This document shows positions 63,912-64,000 of a DNA stretch of 64,000 bases, in pieces. Within the stretch, counting starts at the first letter, position 1; each line of letters opens with the position of its first letter. Below the pieces are notes generated by a model that saw only the letters and a list, made by a program, of their open reading frames with translations, did no database searches and had not been told where the DNA came from. The DNA comes from Yeosuana aromativorans (GTDB taxonomy: Bacteria; Bacteroidota; Bacteroidia; Flavobacteriales; Flavobacteriaceae): contig NZ_BMNR01000006.1 of the NCBI RefSeq assembly GCF_014646655.1, positions 62,001-126,000 on the forward strand, in the 5' to 3' direction. Both the position numbers and the translations under genes were made by a program.

Positions 63912-64000
63912 AAACATTTTATGAAACTACAACATATAACAAGACATCATGTATTTTTGGTTTGCAATATCTAAAAACGTATTTTTAGCCATCTAAAAAC

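Overview
The window is a chromosomal segment of a member of the Bacteroidota, most likely a marine-type Flavobacteriaceae. The support is low GC, Bacteroidota-specific families (DUF4175, DUF4837, DUF5687, DUF6427, a SprE-like TPR lipoprotein), an ATP synthase operon that stops after atpG, and repeated promoter boxes of the Bacteroidota type TAnnTTTG about 5-60 bp before genes. Genus and species cannot be told from the sequence alone. No rRNA, tRNA, CRISPR array, transposase or integrase was seen, and no stretch over 300 bp lacks a gene.

Layout. 1-7.5 kb holds housekeeping genes: partial folB, glnS, a DUF1761 membrane protein, an acyltransferase-like protein, a stomatin-like protein, an outer-membrane beta-barrel and gltX. 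7.5-16.2 kb is a mnmG neighbourhood (DUF4175 coiled-coil protein, ybeY, mnmG, methyltransferase, OmpH-like lipoprotein, DNA polymerase III delta'). It carries three parS-like CACGTG palindromes, which suggests an origin-proximal location. 16.4-24.9 kb holds pgk, cell-wall enzymes (LysM lytic transglycosylase, M23 peptidase), tatA, a DUF4837 lipoprotein, a GH3-family enzyme and a large protein of unknown function with a nucleoside-phosphorylase-like C-terminus.

24.9-45.5 kb is a Wzx/Wzy-type surface polysaccharide locus. It has a Wzz-like chain-length protein, rmlBACD for dTDP-L-rhamnose, gmd-fcl for GDP-L-fucose, a Wzx flippase, an EpsG-like polymerase, four glycosyltransferase or acyltransferase genes, an O-antigen-ligase-like protein with an inserted beta-sandwich domain, a frameshifted WecA/MraY-like transferase, ugd and uxs (UDP-glucuronate to UDP-xylose), a polyprenyl glycosylphosphotransferase and a PaaK/CapK-like adenylating enzyme. 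The predicted polymer could contain rhamnose, fucose and glucuronate or xylose. The frameshift leaves the WbaP/WcaJ-like protein as the only intact initiating transferase here.

45.5-54.5 kb returns to core genes: purD, two uncharacterised membrane proteins, upp, DUF4254, a GT9 transferase, a PaaE-like reductase, DUF2059 and a two-gene ABC transporter. 54.5-63.9 kb runs from the gliding/type IX secretion lipoprotein SprE through a bactofilin and AtpZ into atpBEFHAG. A strong terminator-like hairpin sits between atpE and atpF. The window ends in a small lipoprotein gene.

The points most worth a second look are the parS cluster, the lectin-like insert in the O-antigen ligase, the broken WecA-like gene, the atpE-atpF hairpin and the phosphorylase-like unknown protein. 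I did not find a clearly new multi-gene system.
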